Assembly (NCBI GenBank): GCA_019056875.1
Contig: DXJA01000470.1
Span: 1-9,438 of the forward strand
Length of the DNA stretch: 9,438 nucleotides
Reading direction: 5' to 3'
DNA from: Candidatus Jordarchaeum madagascarense
GTDB taxonomy: Archaea > Asgardarchaeota > Jordiarchaeia > Jordiarchaeales > Jordiarchaeaceae
Made by a program: the position numbers and the translations under genes
The notes under the pieces: model-generated
Database searches by the model: none
Told to the model about the DNA's origin: nothing
What the model saw: the letters and a program-made list of their open reading frames with translations, nothing else
Shown: positions 1 through 7,304 of the stretch, in pieces
Layout: each line of letters starts with the position of its first letter
Numbering within the stretch: position 1 is the stretch's first letter

Positions 1-103
1 TGAACCCAAACGTGTAAGGTTTTAGCAAGACTAAGTAGTATGATAAAATGAGAGAAGCCAAACTCGGCCGATTCGCAAAATTTCTAATAAGAAACACTTA
101 AGT

Positions 104-2020
104 TTACCCAAGTTTTTTCGCTATTTCTTGCATAACTTCAACACAACGAGTTCCGTCTCGCACTGTGACCTGAGGACGCGTGTTGTTGGCTACACACTGC
201 ACGAAGTAATCAATCTCAGCGAAATAAGAAACATGAGTTCGACGAACCACCGCGGTTAAGAGGCTCATTAGAGTGTTAAAAATCGGCTCCAGGGCATATT
301 TCGTTTCTCTTTTTTCGCCTTTTCTTCTTAATTTTATGGAGAAGGGTGATCTTAAAATGTCTAATTTTAACGAGGCTTTTTTTCCTGTCATTTCCCAGGG
401 GAATGATGGTATTATACTGTCTCCAAACCAACTCAATTCAATGTTCGCCGATGCGCCGTTTTCCATGGTAAAAGTCAAATCTGCGTTGTCATAGACACCA
501 TATCTTTCTGCAATAGCCTGGGCGTTCTCTACTTTTTCGATTTCCCCACATAGGAATCTTAGCATGTCGAGGGAGTGGGGGCCTAGGTCGGATATGACGC
601 CGGTTTTTTCTTTGAATCTGAAGGGGGTTACGGATTTCCAGGTTCTCTGGTCGCTTTTGAAGAGTACTTTTATTTCTTTTAGGTCTCCGAGTTTTCCGCG
701 TGATATGATTTCGTTTGCCAGTCTTACGCTTGGTGTGAAACGGTAATTGAAGGCGGGCATGACAAATTTTTTTGTTCCGTTGAGGGCTTCCATGACTTCG
801 TAGCAATCGTTGGAGCTGGTTGCTAGGGGTTTTTCACACAAGACATGTTTTCTGTTTTCCAGGGCTTCGATGGTTATGGTTTTATGGAGTTCTGGAGGGG
901 TGCATATGGAAACCGCATCTATTTTCTTATTGGCCAGAAGATCATGGTAATCAGTGTAGACTTTTTTAACGTTGAACTTCTTTTGGATTTCCATAAGTCT
1001 TTCTTCATTGGGATCCGCGACGGCGTCTAGTCTCACGTTTTCAAGTTTACTGTAGCCTGGGAAGTGTAGGAGTTCGGCGATTTTGCCCGCTCCAATCACC
1101 CCGATTCCGACTTCTTTAACGCCCGGCATCCTTTTACTCTTACTGGGCAGAACCAACATTCTTAATGTGGCTGTGCCGTCTTTTGCTATTCCCATGACCG
1201 AGAGTTCTGGTCCTCTAAACTTTTTGGTGACTGATTTGGGTTTCTCTCCCACTATTTCGATTTTGGGGAGGTCGATTTCACCAATTCCGCCCTGATGAGT
1301 TCTAACGATGGTCTTTATTTTTTCGGGTTTAAGTCCCATTATGTGCGCTGCAACAGAGTCCACGGTAACCGGGTCCCTGCCGCAGAGTAGTACGTTCATC
1401 TCTACGGGAGTGCCGACTATGGGGCCCCTGCCTTCCATTCCTATTATTCCGTCTACTACGATGAGATCCTGTCTTACGGCTAGGTTTATCAGTGGAATTA
1501 TTTCCTCGAGAATGGGGTGATAAAAAGCGGCTTTACTTTTTTCGGGAAGTAACCCGTATAGGTTTTTAAGGGCCACTGTGATTACTGTGAGCTCGTGTGT
1601 CTTGAGTTTTGGTACATTTATGAAATAAGGAGCGTCCAGCACGGTTTTGGGTAGGCGAATTTTTCCCTTTTTTACGTCCACTTCTACTATTTCATCGTTG
1701 GTGAGATTGAGAAATGGAACATCATTTTTTCTTACAACACCCATTGTCCCGCTCTGCTCCATTCTTATCTCGGCGGGGTTAGAGGTACTGTCGGTTTCCA
1801 CAACTAATACATTTTTTGAGTGTTCCTTGGCTACACGAATGACAGCATCAAGAACGCGTAAATCTGTGTTAATATTGCCATAAGGATCCTTGTGGTACGC
1901 TACGTTCGGTTTGATTACTATTTGGTCACCCCGATCTACATCTATCCCACCGATGAGATCAATTCCCTTTCTAACGGTATCTTCTATGTTCCTTACTTTT
2001 AACAAACTTACTTTTGGCAA
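104..2020 (-). CDS. DUF362 domain fused to Gfo/Idh/MocA-family sugar dehydrogenase
   Basis: This 638-residue protein has two domains. Residues about 1-290 look like DUF362 (COG2006 type), with the PNV segment near 38-40, PKLKTH at 137-142, KNLYGLLPEK shortly after, DGIIGMEGRGP at 190-200 and DPVTVD near 216-221. I see no ferredoxin-type cysteine cluster. Residues about 304-638 form a Gfo/Idh/MocA NAD(P)-dependent oxidoreductase. It has a Rossmann loop GVIGAGKIAE at 307-316, the catalytic CEKP motif at 395-398, NYRFTP at 425-430 and GPHSLD at 480-485. Such enzymes oxidise or reduce sugar hydroxyls, often on nucleotide sugars, which fits the adjacent glycosyltransferases. The DUF362 role is unknown to me. 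The open frame extends to a TTG at 2035, but GGAGGT at 2028-2033 lies 7 nt before a second TTG at 2018-2020, so I use that start. Exact substrate is not inferable. Confidence 0.88.
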   Translation of the reverse strand: MPKVSLLKVRNIEDTVRKGIDLIGGIDVDRGDQIVIKPNVAYHKDPYGNINTDLRVLDAVIRVAKEHSKNVLVVETDSTSNPAEIRMEQSGTMGVVRKNDVPFLNLTNDEIVEVDVKKGKIRLPKTVLDAPYFINVPKLKTHELTVITVALKNLYGLLPEKSKAAFYHPILEEIIPLINLAVRQDLIVVDGIIGMEGRGPIVGTPVEMNVLLCGRDPVTVDSVAAHIMGLKPEKIKTIVRTHQGGIGEIDLPKIEIVGEKPKSVTKKFRGPELSVMGIAKDGTATLRMLVLPSKSKRMPGVKEVGIGVIGAGKIAELLHFPGYSKLENVRLDAVADPNEERLMEIQKKFNVKKVYTDYHDLLANKKIDAVSICTPPELHKTITIEALENRKHVLCEKPLATSSNDCYEVMEALNGTKKFVMPAFNYRFTPSVRLANEIISRGKLGDLKEIKVLFKSDQRTWKSVTPFRFKEKTGVISDLGPHSLDMLRFLCGEIEKVENAQAIAERYGVYDNADLTFTMENGASANIELSWFGDSIIPSFPWEMTGKKASLKLDILRSPFSIKLRRKGEKRETKYALEPIFNTLMSLLTAVVRRTHVSYFAEIDYFVQCVANNTRPQVTVRDGTRCVEVMQEIAKKLG

Positions 2021-2060
2021 GTTATGAACCTCCAAACACTATAGCCAAACACCAGATGAG

Positions 2061-2072
2061 CTTATTTAATTG
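2061..2072 (-). promoter_or_regulatory. possible TATA box for the DUF362-oxidoreductase gene
   Basis: Minus-strand AATTAAATAA lies about 45 nt before the chosen TTG start. A transcript beginning about 25 nt downstream would have a leader of roughly 20 nt carrying the GGAGGT site. The match is only moderate and the region is A/T-rich. The gene could also be read through from the glycosyltransferase 112 nt upstream. Confidence 0.3.
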
Positions 2073-2132
2073 AATGGTAATTTGGGCGCTCCTACTATAA
2101 TGCCTTGATAAGTACTATTCACGTACCCTCTT

Positions 2133-3290
2133 TTATTTTTGAGTTTTTTCCCACTCTACCTCCTTTTTTCTAACCCTAAAGAACAAAATATTCTGGTAAA
2201 GAACCAAAAAAGATAATGGCGCTAAATACAACCAGGCACCAGGCTTTCCAAGTCTTGAACAAAATAGAAGAGCTCCTAGGCTAATAAAAACGATGGGGGC
2301 CAAAAGAATGAAGAATAGAGGTAGAAGTTCAGAGTAGAGTATGCCGAGAGCTAGCGATATTGGTAGTAAGCTTAGGCACACCGCGTTTAGGGAGGGAGCA
2401 ATGTATCTAGAGGAGAATGATAAGAGGTTGGGTATTCGAGGTTTTGGAAACATTTTCAGACGCATATGGCTATACTTTGCAGTGGCCTGGTCTGAACCTC
2501 TGCTCCATCTTCTTCTCTGCCGGACAAAATCTCTGAAAGACGACGACTCAAGCACCCTTACTCCTAGCTCATCCGTGTAAACTATTCTATAATCGTTAAC
2601 GTAAATTCTATACCATAATTCGTGATCCTCAGCTAACATTTCAGGATCCCATCCCCCGGTTTTCTCAAGGTAAGAACGCCTCACAGCACAGTTATAGCCG
2701 ATTAAAGCAGGGGTGGCAACCAGTTGTCCTCCCTGCCACAGAGTGTATTCAAGATCAATTACCCGACCAAGAAAGTTACGCCTTTCCGCCTCATATCTCC
2801 CTTGAACCGCCATAACCTCAGAGTTGTCAAAGTACTTGACAAGGTTCATTATCGAATCTGAGCCCATACTGCAATCTGCATCATATACCACTACAAATTC
2901 TCCTTTTGAAATGGATAATGCTTCATTCAAACCGTAAGCCTTTGTGAATCTTTTTTCATGTTTTATCCGCTTCACGTTTTCCCAATCTTTTGTAGCTTCT
3001 TCAATAATTTTAAAGGTGCTGTCAGTTGAATCGTCAACGAAAACGAACTCGATTTTGTTTCGTGGGTAGTTTAAATCACGCAGTCCTTTCAAAACGCGTT
3101 TAACACTTTTCTCTTCGTTGTAAGACGGAACAATTACCGTAACTGTCGGCAAATCTTTTTTTTCTATTACTTTTCTCCTTTTTTTAAAAAGAGAAATTAA
3201 AGCAGTAAAAAAATAAATCAGAGGTATTATCAATAGAATTATTCCTAAAAAGATATAAACCACAATTAGCGCCAATGGTAAGCTTATCAA
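2133..3290 (-). CDS. membrane-anchored family-2 glycosyltransferase with QxxRW motif
   Basis: This 385-residue GT2 enzyme begins with a hydrophobic anchor (about 2-35), followed by basic KKRRK and a cytoplasmic GT-A fold. Visible motifs are VIVPSYNEE (about 52-60), VFVDDSTD (83-90), YDAD (136-139, metal/nucleotide-sugar binding), AEDHE (220-224, catalytic base region) and RQRRRW (257-262, the QxxRW signature of processive or membrane GT2 enzymes). Three hydrophobic stretches follow near 297-320, 321-344 and 352-371. This is the layout of polysaccharide synthases and polyprenyl-phosphate sugar transferases. The frame stays open up to 3425, but that would overlap the upstream gene by 133 bases. 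GAGGAG at 3300-3305, 9 nt before the TTG at 3288-3290, marks the start just 2 nt after the upstream stop. The tight spacing implies co-transcription and coupled translation. Donor and acceptor are unknown. Confidence 0.87.
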   Translation of the reverse strand: MISLPLALIVVYIFLGIILLIIPLIYFFTALISLFKKRRKVIEKKDLPTVTVIVPSYNEEKSVKRVLKGLRDLNYPRNKIEFVFVDDSTDSTFKIIEEATKDWENVKRIKHEKRFTKAYGLNEALSISKGEFVVVYDADCSMGSDSIMNLVKYFDNSEVMAVQGRYEAERRNFLGRVIDLEYTLWQGGQLVATPALIGYNCAVRRSYLEKTGGWDPEMLAEDHELWYRIYVNDYRIVYTDELGVRVLESSSFRDFVRQRRRWSRGSDQATAKYSHMRLKMFPKPRIPNLLSFSSRYIAPSLNAVCLSLLPISLALGILYSELLPLFFILLAPIVFISLGALLFCSRLGKPGAWLYLAPLSFLVLYQNILFFRVRKKEVEWEKTQK

Positions 3291-3292
3291 CT

Positions 3293-4213
3293 TTATTTTC
3301 TCCTCGTAATTTTTCTCCAATTTTTTATCGTATTTTCTAATGTTTCCAAGGATTCTTTTCTGATAAGTGCTGGAACAAGGTATCCGGCGGCATAGAAGAA
3401 ATGGCATAAGAGGTTCGGTCTCCAAAACACTAGGTATCCCGATAAAGATGCAAGCATAATTCCTACGTCAATTATAACTTTACCGAGATTTCTACCGTAA
3501 AGATAATAATCACCAACACTTATCATATAAGCCCTTTTAATCAGATCCTCAATATTTATGCGTTCCTTCCAAACCTTATGGAGAACCTCGGCTTTTGGAG
3601 CATAAATGACTCTGTACCCCGATTCTCGCACTCTATTACTTATGCTAATCTCCTCCCCAAAAACCTTAACCCCATGGGGGCCTAGTTGCTCTTTAAATCC
3701 CCCAATTTTGAGTGCTAGATTTTTTTTAATGGCCAAGTTTCCTCCGATTGGAAAGTATATATCCTTACTCTTTTCCCCCCAACTCGTGATGCCCAGAATT
3801 CCATAGATATCCTTTCCAAGCCACCTAGGCTTATCAGTTCCCACCATTAGTAGACTTATTTTACCGCCAACACATCCAACACTTCCATCTTCAAAGACAC
3901 TGTTAATTTCTTTCAACCATGATCTTGTTGCAACACAATCATCATCAATAAATATCACTATCCGCCCATCAGCGATTTGAAGCCCATAATTTCTCGCGGC
4001 TGCAATTCCTATCCTCTTGGAAGGCCTTACAATTTTAACATTTGAAAAGTCCGAAAATTTCGATTTTAACTCCTCAAAGCTTCCATCTTCAGACCAGTTA
4101 TCAATCACAATAATTTCATAATCACCATCAAAATTTTGGCGCATTACACTCTCTACAGAATCAAGCACATGGTCTTTTCTATTATAGGTCAGAATAACTA
4201 CTGATAGAATCAT
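3293..4213 (-). CDS. family-2 glycosyltransferase
   Basis: This 306-residue GT-A protein transfers sugar from an activated donor. The N-terminus SVVILTYNR, VIDNWSEDG near 36-44, the acidic FIDDDC at 88-93 and GEEIS at 186-190 match the nucleotide-binding, DxD-like and catalytic-base regions of GT2 enzymes. RVIYAPKAEVLHKV at 201-214 is typical of rhamnosyl-type or other cell-surface GT2 proteins. A moderately hydrophobic stretch at about 246-283 may associate with the membrane, but it has no clear multi-pass topology. The ATG start has only a weak GGGT upstream. Its last codons carry the ribosome binding site of the next gene, so the two form an operon. It resembles the divergent glycosyltransferase at 4628-5548 in length and in its second half, so the two are probably paralogues. 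Substrate unknown. Confidence 0.9.
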   Translation of the reverse strand: MILSVVILTYNRKDHVLDSVESVMRQNFDGDYEIIVIDNWSEDGSFEELKSKFSDFSNVKIVRPSKRIGIAAARNYGLQIADGRIVIFIDDDCVATRSWLKEINSVFEDGSVGCVGGKISLLMVGTDKPRWLGKDIYGILGITSWGEKSKDIYFPIGGNLAIKKNLALKIGGFKEQLGPHGVKVFGEEISISNRVRESGYRVIYAPKAEVLHKVWKERINIEDLIKRAYMISVGDYYLYGRNLGKVIIDVGIMLASLSGYLVFWRPNLLCHFFYAAGYLVPALIRKESLETLENTIKNWRKITRRK

Positions 4214-4275
4214 GACGAACTACCCTATAATAATCTATTAAACAACGGTATTCAATTTTTTAGTTTCAGAAACTA

Positions 4276-4284
4276 TTATAAAAG
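4276..4284 (-). promoter_or_regulatory. possible TATA box for the minus-strand glycosyltransferase operon
   Basis: Minus-strand CTTTTATAA lies about 63-71 nt upstream of the ATG at 4213. Initiation about 25 nt downstream would give a leader of some 35-40 nt. This is the best box-like match ahead of the operon. No expression evidence, and the surroundings are A/T-rich. Confidence 0.35.
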
Positions 4285-4460
4285 CTATGTCAAATTAAAC
4301 ATATTAATTAAATTGTGAACGCCGTACAAGTTGCGATTTAGAATCTACATAATATTAAATCCCATAAATTTACTTTTCTGTTCAAATACAGAGAATAGCA
4401 ACTCGACCTAGTAGAACAGTGATTTGTATTATAAAATTTTAGATTAAAAAAGTATTATTG

Positions 4461-4487
4461 TGTCTCTTTTCAGTGTAAGAGGGGACA
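4461..4487 (+). other. RNA hairpin in the intergenic region, function unknown
   Basis: As + strand RNA, UGUCUCUUUU (4461-4470) can pair with AGAGGGGACA (4478-4487) around the loop CAGUGUA. The stem has ten pairs, three of them G-U, so it forms well only in the + strand transcript. A TATA-like TTATAAAA at 4429-4436 is about 25-30 nt upstream. Could be the 5' end of a small RNA, or chance. Confidence 0.25.
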
Positions 4488-4565
4488 AAAATTTGTATGA
4501 GAACGTTGAAAGAAAGTTATCATTTCTGCTTAATATCCAGAAAGTAAATCTTTCTAAGAAAAAGG

Positions 4566-4573
4566 TTTAAAGA
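4566..4573 (+). promoter_or_regulatory. possible TATA box for the plus-strand glycosyltransferase
   Basis: TTTAAAGA is preceded by purine-rich AAAAAGG, which resembles a TFB recognition element. It sits 62 nt before the ATG at 4628. Initiation about 25 nt downstream would leave a leader of about 33 nt containing GAGGAG. Confidence 0.4.
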
Positions 4574-4627
4574 TAGTTATTATTAATACGAAAGTAGAAT
4601 TTTCAAATACTATGAGGAGATTTGCAA

Positions 4628-5548
4628 ATGGCGATATCCGTTTCCGTTGTTTTGTGTGCATTTAACCGAAAGAACGATGTAACCGAGTGTTTGGAGAGTA
4701 TTTTGAAGCAGAATTACCCGAATTTTGATGTCTGGGTAGTGGATGATGCCTCAACAGATGGAACATACGAATTCTTGAAAAAAAAGTTTGGAAAGAATAA
4801 AAAACTTCACGTTACTAGAAATGAAACGGAAATGGGAAACACCGGTTCTAGGAATACGGTAATGCGGAAATCCAAAGGAGAAATTATAGTGTCCACGGAT
4901 GATGACTGCATAGTTCATCAAAACTGGATAGCAAACCTAGTTAAGGTTTTTGAGGAAACTCCTAAAATCGGCCTTGTAACTGGAAAAGTGCTCCCCCTAT
5001 TTTATACAAAAGTTCCGAAATGGCTGGAACCCCCTATCTATCCGATACTAGCGATAAGAACTGAAAATCTGCGTGCCGAATCGCTAAATCCTTATGGTTG
5101 CAATATGGCGGTACGTAGAACTGTGATGGAAAAAATCAATTTTCTAAATGAGGATATCACTAGAAAATACGGCGGTTTGTACTCTGGTGAAGACACGGAT
5201 CTGGGATTAAGAGTGAGGGCTGCCGGTTACAGGGTAATTTATACTCCAGACGCAGTAGTTGACCATAAAATGTTTCCAGAGCGCATGTCAAAAGAGCATT
5301 TTATACGACGAGCCCTGTATTTTGGCATGTCTGAGGATGTTTTTGCCGGATCAAATATGTGGAAATTGCTTGACGGCGCCGCCAACATAATAATTTTCCT
5401 CTTCAAGTTTATTATGAAAACGAAATTCTCAACTCTAACGCTTATAGCCTACAAGACAGGTTTTATGATCAAGGCACTAGGAGGCGGCGAAGAGACCCTT
5501 GAGAGATGGAGAAAATGGTTTATGCGCCTAGCGCAAAAAACCAAGTAA
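4628..5548 (+). CDS. family-2 glycosyltransferase, divergent paralogue
   Basis: This 306-residue GT2 enzyme has SVSVVLCAFNRK at the N-terminus, VVDDASTDGT at 37-46, STDDDC at 89-94 (metal/donor binding), GEDTD at 187-191 (catalytic-base region) and RVIYTPDAVVDHKM at 202-215. The C-terminal part has a weakly hydrophobic patch near 248-282 and ends in basic residues. In length and layout it parallels the glycosyltransferase at 3293-4213, including the shared RVIY-P-A-V-HK-ER pattern near residue 205. An inverted duplication is therefore likely. A TTG lies in frame at 4622, but GAGGAG at 4614-4619 is only 2 nt from it and 8 nt from the ATG at 4628, which I take as the start. It may modify the same glycan as its neighbours. 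Sugar specificity cannot be read from the sequence. Confidence 0.9.
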   Translation: MAISVSVVLCAFNRKNDVTECLESILKQNYPNFDVWVVDDASTDGTYEFLKKKFGKNKKLHVTRNETEMGNTGSRNTVMRKSKGEIIVSTDDDCIVHQNWIANLVKVFEETPKIGLVTGKVLPLFYTKVPKWLEPPIYPILAIRTENLRAESLNPYGCNMAVRRTVMEKINFLNEDITRKYGGLYSGEDTDLGLRVRAAGYRVIYTPDAVVDHKMFPERMSKEHFIRRALYFGMSEDVFAGSNMWKLLDGAANIIIFLFKFIMKTKFSTLTLIAYKTGFMIKALGGGEETLERWRKWFMRLAQKTK

Positions 5549-5662
5549 ACTTATGCTCAAGTCGGGGAAAAGAATTAAAGAAGAATAGGAAGTCAATAAA
5601 GAATTTAGAAATCAAATATTGAATAGTAACATGATTATTGAAAAATAGGAATGGTGTTTTTA

Positions 5663-6007
5663 ATGGAAGATTTTGAAATCTATTGTTTTGCAGAAAAAAT
5701 GAAGACACTCTCGATTATTTTCTCATCTATACTAACAAGGTATTCAGCTTATTTGAGCGATAATAAGGAACCCGAACCACGTGAGATAATTTGGTGGATA
5801 TTGGATGAGATTATTCGTGAAGCGAGTATAGCAGTAAATGTCACAAAATCCGAACTTCTCTCTCACGCCCTTAAACTAATAGAGGAAACAGAAGCAAGCA
5901 TAGTTTCAGGTAATATCGAAGAAGCAATCAGAAAGATAGCCGATGCAACAACAAGAATCACAACTGAAGCAGATAGGACTCTTCGAAAAATAGAAGAGAA
6001 AAAATAG
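5663..6007 (+). CDS. small, mostly helical protein of unknown function
   Basis: I do not recognise this 114-residue protein. It is rich in charged and helix-forming residues, with no signal peptide, no membrane span and two tryptophans in the REIIWWILDEIIRE segment. The second half (about 60-114) has an amphipathic pattern consistent with two helices or a short coiled coil ending in KIEEKK. There is one cysteine near residue 8. An ATG at 5651 is in frame, but it directly abuts AGGA. The ATG at 5663 has GGTG ending 6 nt upstream and is the better start. It lies 114 nt after the glycosyltransferase on the same strand and may or may not be co-transcribed. It could be a regulatory or scaffolding protein, but nothing in the sequence decides this. 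Confidence 0.7.
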   Translation: MEDFEIYCFAEKMKTLSIIFSSILTRYSAYLSDNKEPEPREIIWWILDEIIREASIAVNVTKSELLSHALKLIEETEASIVSGNIEEAIRKIADATTRITTEADRTLRKIEEKK

Positions 6008-6043
6008 GGAAAGTAACCCATTGCTAAACAATAGACAGCGTCG

Positions 6044-6054
6044 GAATATTTTTT
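6044..6054 (+). terminator. possible U-tract terminator after the helical-protein gene
   Basis: A run of six T (6049-6054) follows about 40 nt after the stop codon at 6007, in the gap between convergent genes. Archaeal RNA polymerase can stop at U tracts without a strong hairpin. I see no convincing stem in front of it. Confidence 0.3.
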
Positions 6055-6138
6055 AGATAGATTATAAGCTAATAACTATAAATCAATCCAAGGTTTTTGG
6101 TTTTCTAGAATCGCTATGTTAAGTACACTTGTTTCTAC

Positions 6139-6693
6139 CTATGAAGTTATGGCATCTAAGACTAAAATCATATGAAAGTTTCCGTTTGCGGTTGCAAGAT
6201 TGGTACGATTAGTTATATTGTTCAATGGATTGAATGCCCCGACTAATCCGAAACACTCATCAACGGTACGCCAACCACTCGGCCACACGTTCTTCATTAG
6301 ACCACCATATATGAATATGGTAGCATTTTCATCGAGATTATCAAAACTAATACTCGGTGTGTACCAATCAACACCTTTAAAATGCCATCCTGTGGTTCCG
6401 TTCCCCAGCACTATCCCAGTTTTTAATCCAGAAGAAGTAGAAGCTATAACCACGAACATCATTAGATCACCGCTTTCCTGAATATAATAGGTTTTAAACT
6501 TGACGGTAAGGTTGAAAGGACCCTGTTTAGCATCAATATCATTAGTATTGAGTTGGGAATTGTACATATTAGCAGCATAAGGATTCAAAGCGACATTAGC
6601 ACTAGTAGTTCCCAAAGGCATGACGAAGAATACTGAAAAGGTCAGTGCAATCGTCAAAGTTAGTAGTACACCAATTAGCTTTTTATTCCTCAT
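6139..6693 (-). CDS. secreted, sequon-rich protein of unknown function
   Basis: This 184-residue protein starts with a Sec-type signal: basic RNKK, a hydrophobic core at about 6-25 and a likely signal-peptidase site around TTSA (29-32). No lipobox cysteine or C-terminal membrane anchor is visible, so the mature form of about 150 residues is probably released or bound to the S-layer. It carries five N-x-S/T sequons (N61, N98, N123, N159, N162), a single cysteine at about 147, and many aromatic and Gly/Asn residues, suggesting a beta-rich extracellular domain. I recognise no named family. The ATG is preceded by a partial GTGAG ribosome site. It lies downstream of the GTPase gene on the same strand, 92 nt away. 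Glycosyltransferases elsewhere in the window could glycosylate it, but this is inference. Confidence 0.75.
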   Translation of the reverse strand: MRNKKLIGVLLTLTIALTFSVFFVMPLGTTSANVALNPYAANMYNSQLNTNDIDAKQGPFNLTVKFKTYYIQESGDLMMFVVIASTSSGLKTGIVLGNGTTGWHFKGVDWYTPSISFDNLDENATIFIYGGLMKNVWPSGWRTVDECFGLVGAFNPLNNITNRTNLATANGNFHMILVLDAITS

Positions 6694-6743
6694 TTTAGCT
6701 CACATCCATTACTAAACACTGAGTTACTTAAAGATAATCCAAC

Positions 6744-6756
6744 TTAATTATAGGTT
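6744..6756 (-). promoter_or_regulatory. possible TATA box for the secreted-protein gene
   Basis: Minus-strand CCTATAATTAAG lies 50-60 nt before the ATG at 6693. Initiation about 25 nt downstream would leave a leader near 28 nt. Weak evidence in A/T-rich DNA. Confidence 0.3.
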
Positions 6757-6785
6757 TGCTATAAGGTAAAAGGGATTAAAAAGCT

Positions 6786-7304
6786 TTAGGTATCTCGTAC
6801 TATAGATTGAGAACCCCAGACAGCTTTGGCAGTCTCTGAAAAAAGAACATCTAGCCCCTCACCACTCTTAGCATCAATACTCACAACTGGCTCATAAGAA
6901 ACTCTCAACACGTTACTAATTTCACTCGTTAAAGAATTTTCCTCCGAACTTCTCTTATTCACTGCAACTATAGTAGGCACCTCTCTATCTTCATTAAGTT
7001 CCTCGTAAATCTCACGTGCTTTTGAAAAGGATTCAGGATCACTACCATCCACCATTATAATTAAAGCGTCCATACCCTTAGCCAAAGATTTTCTAACCGC
7101 CGAAAAATGATCAGAACCCGGAGTTCCATAGATGTGAAACCGCGAATCCTCCACATCGCAATAAGTATAGTCCATGCAAACAGTAGATCCATTGGACTCC
7201 ATACGAATAGATTCTATTCCGCCAAACAATTCAGCAAACCTTGAGATCATTTCCGTTTTGCCGCTAGCCCGCGGCCCAGCCACAACGACCTTAAACTGCT
7301 TCAA
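6786..7304 (-). CDS. Ras-like small GTPase, COG2229-like
   Basis: This 172-residue P-loop GTPase has the G1 loop GPRASGKT at 10-17, a G3 region IYGTPG at 58-63, a G4-like NKRS at 116-119 and a G5-like DAKSG at 144-148. The first Asp of the usual DxxG is Gly, as I recall for COG2229-type archaeal and bacterial GTPases (GTPG). The G4 Asp, which reads the guanine base, is Ser, so guanine selectivity may be weak. There is no membrane anchor or lipid-modification cysteine. The frame opens at a TTG at 7358, but no ribosome site precedes it. AGAGGGTG ends 5 nt before the TTG at 7302-7304, giving MKQFKVVVAGPRASGKT, a typical start for this fold. Members are thought to act as molecular switches in signalling or polarity. 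The partner is unknown. Confidence 0.82.
   Translation of the reverse strand: MKQFKVVVAGPRASGKTEMISRFAELFGGIESIRMESNGSTVCMDYTYCDVEDSRFHIYGTPGSDHFSAVRKSLAKGMDALIIMVDGSDPESFSKAREIYEELNEDREVPTIVAVNKRSSEENSLTSEISNVLRVSYEPVVSIDAKSGEGLDVLFSETAKAVWGSQSIVRDT

Larger units (their letters stand above)
4214..4627. other. 414-base A/T-rich divergent intergenic region
   Basis: This gap separates two divergent glycosyltransferase genes. I see TATA-like boxes for both flanking genes, plus a third one on the + strand at 4429-4436 with no gene to drive. A hairpin-forming stretch lies at 4461-4487. All frames carry frequent stops and no coding sequence is supportable. No tRNA, CRISPR repeat or transposon end was recognised. 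Confidence 0.6.

Noticed and set aside
1..103. End of another gene entering from the left edge.
   Set aside because: Only about 100 bases with stops and no recognisable protein motif, so no coding call can be supported.
489..806. A 105-codon minus-strand open frame rich in Arg and Lys.
   Set aside because: It is fully inside the dehydrogenase domain of the DUF362 fusion in another frame, with a composition typical of an out-of-frame translation.
3291..3425. N-terminal extension of the membrane glycosyltransferase into the upstream gene.
   Set aside because: It lies in a different frame of a well-supported glycosyltransferase, has no hydrophobic or GT-like content, and a clear ribosome site supports the TTG at 3288-3290.
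4490..4530. A C/D-box-like small RNA (TGTATGAGA as a degenerate C box).
   Set aside because: No D box CTGA or C'/D' pair at suitable distance, and the C-box match is poor.
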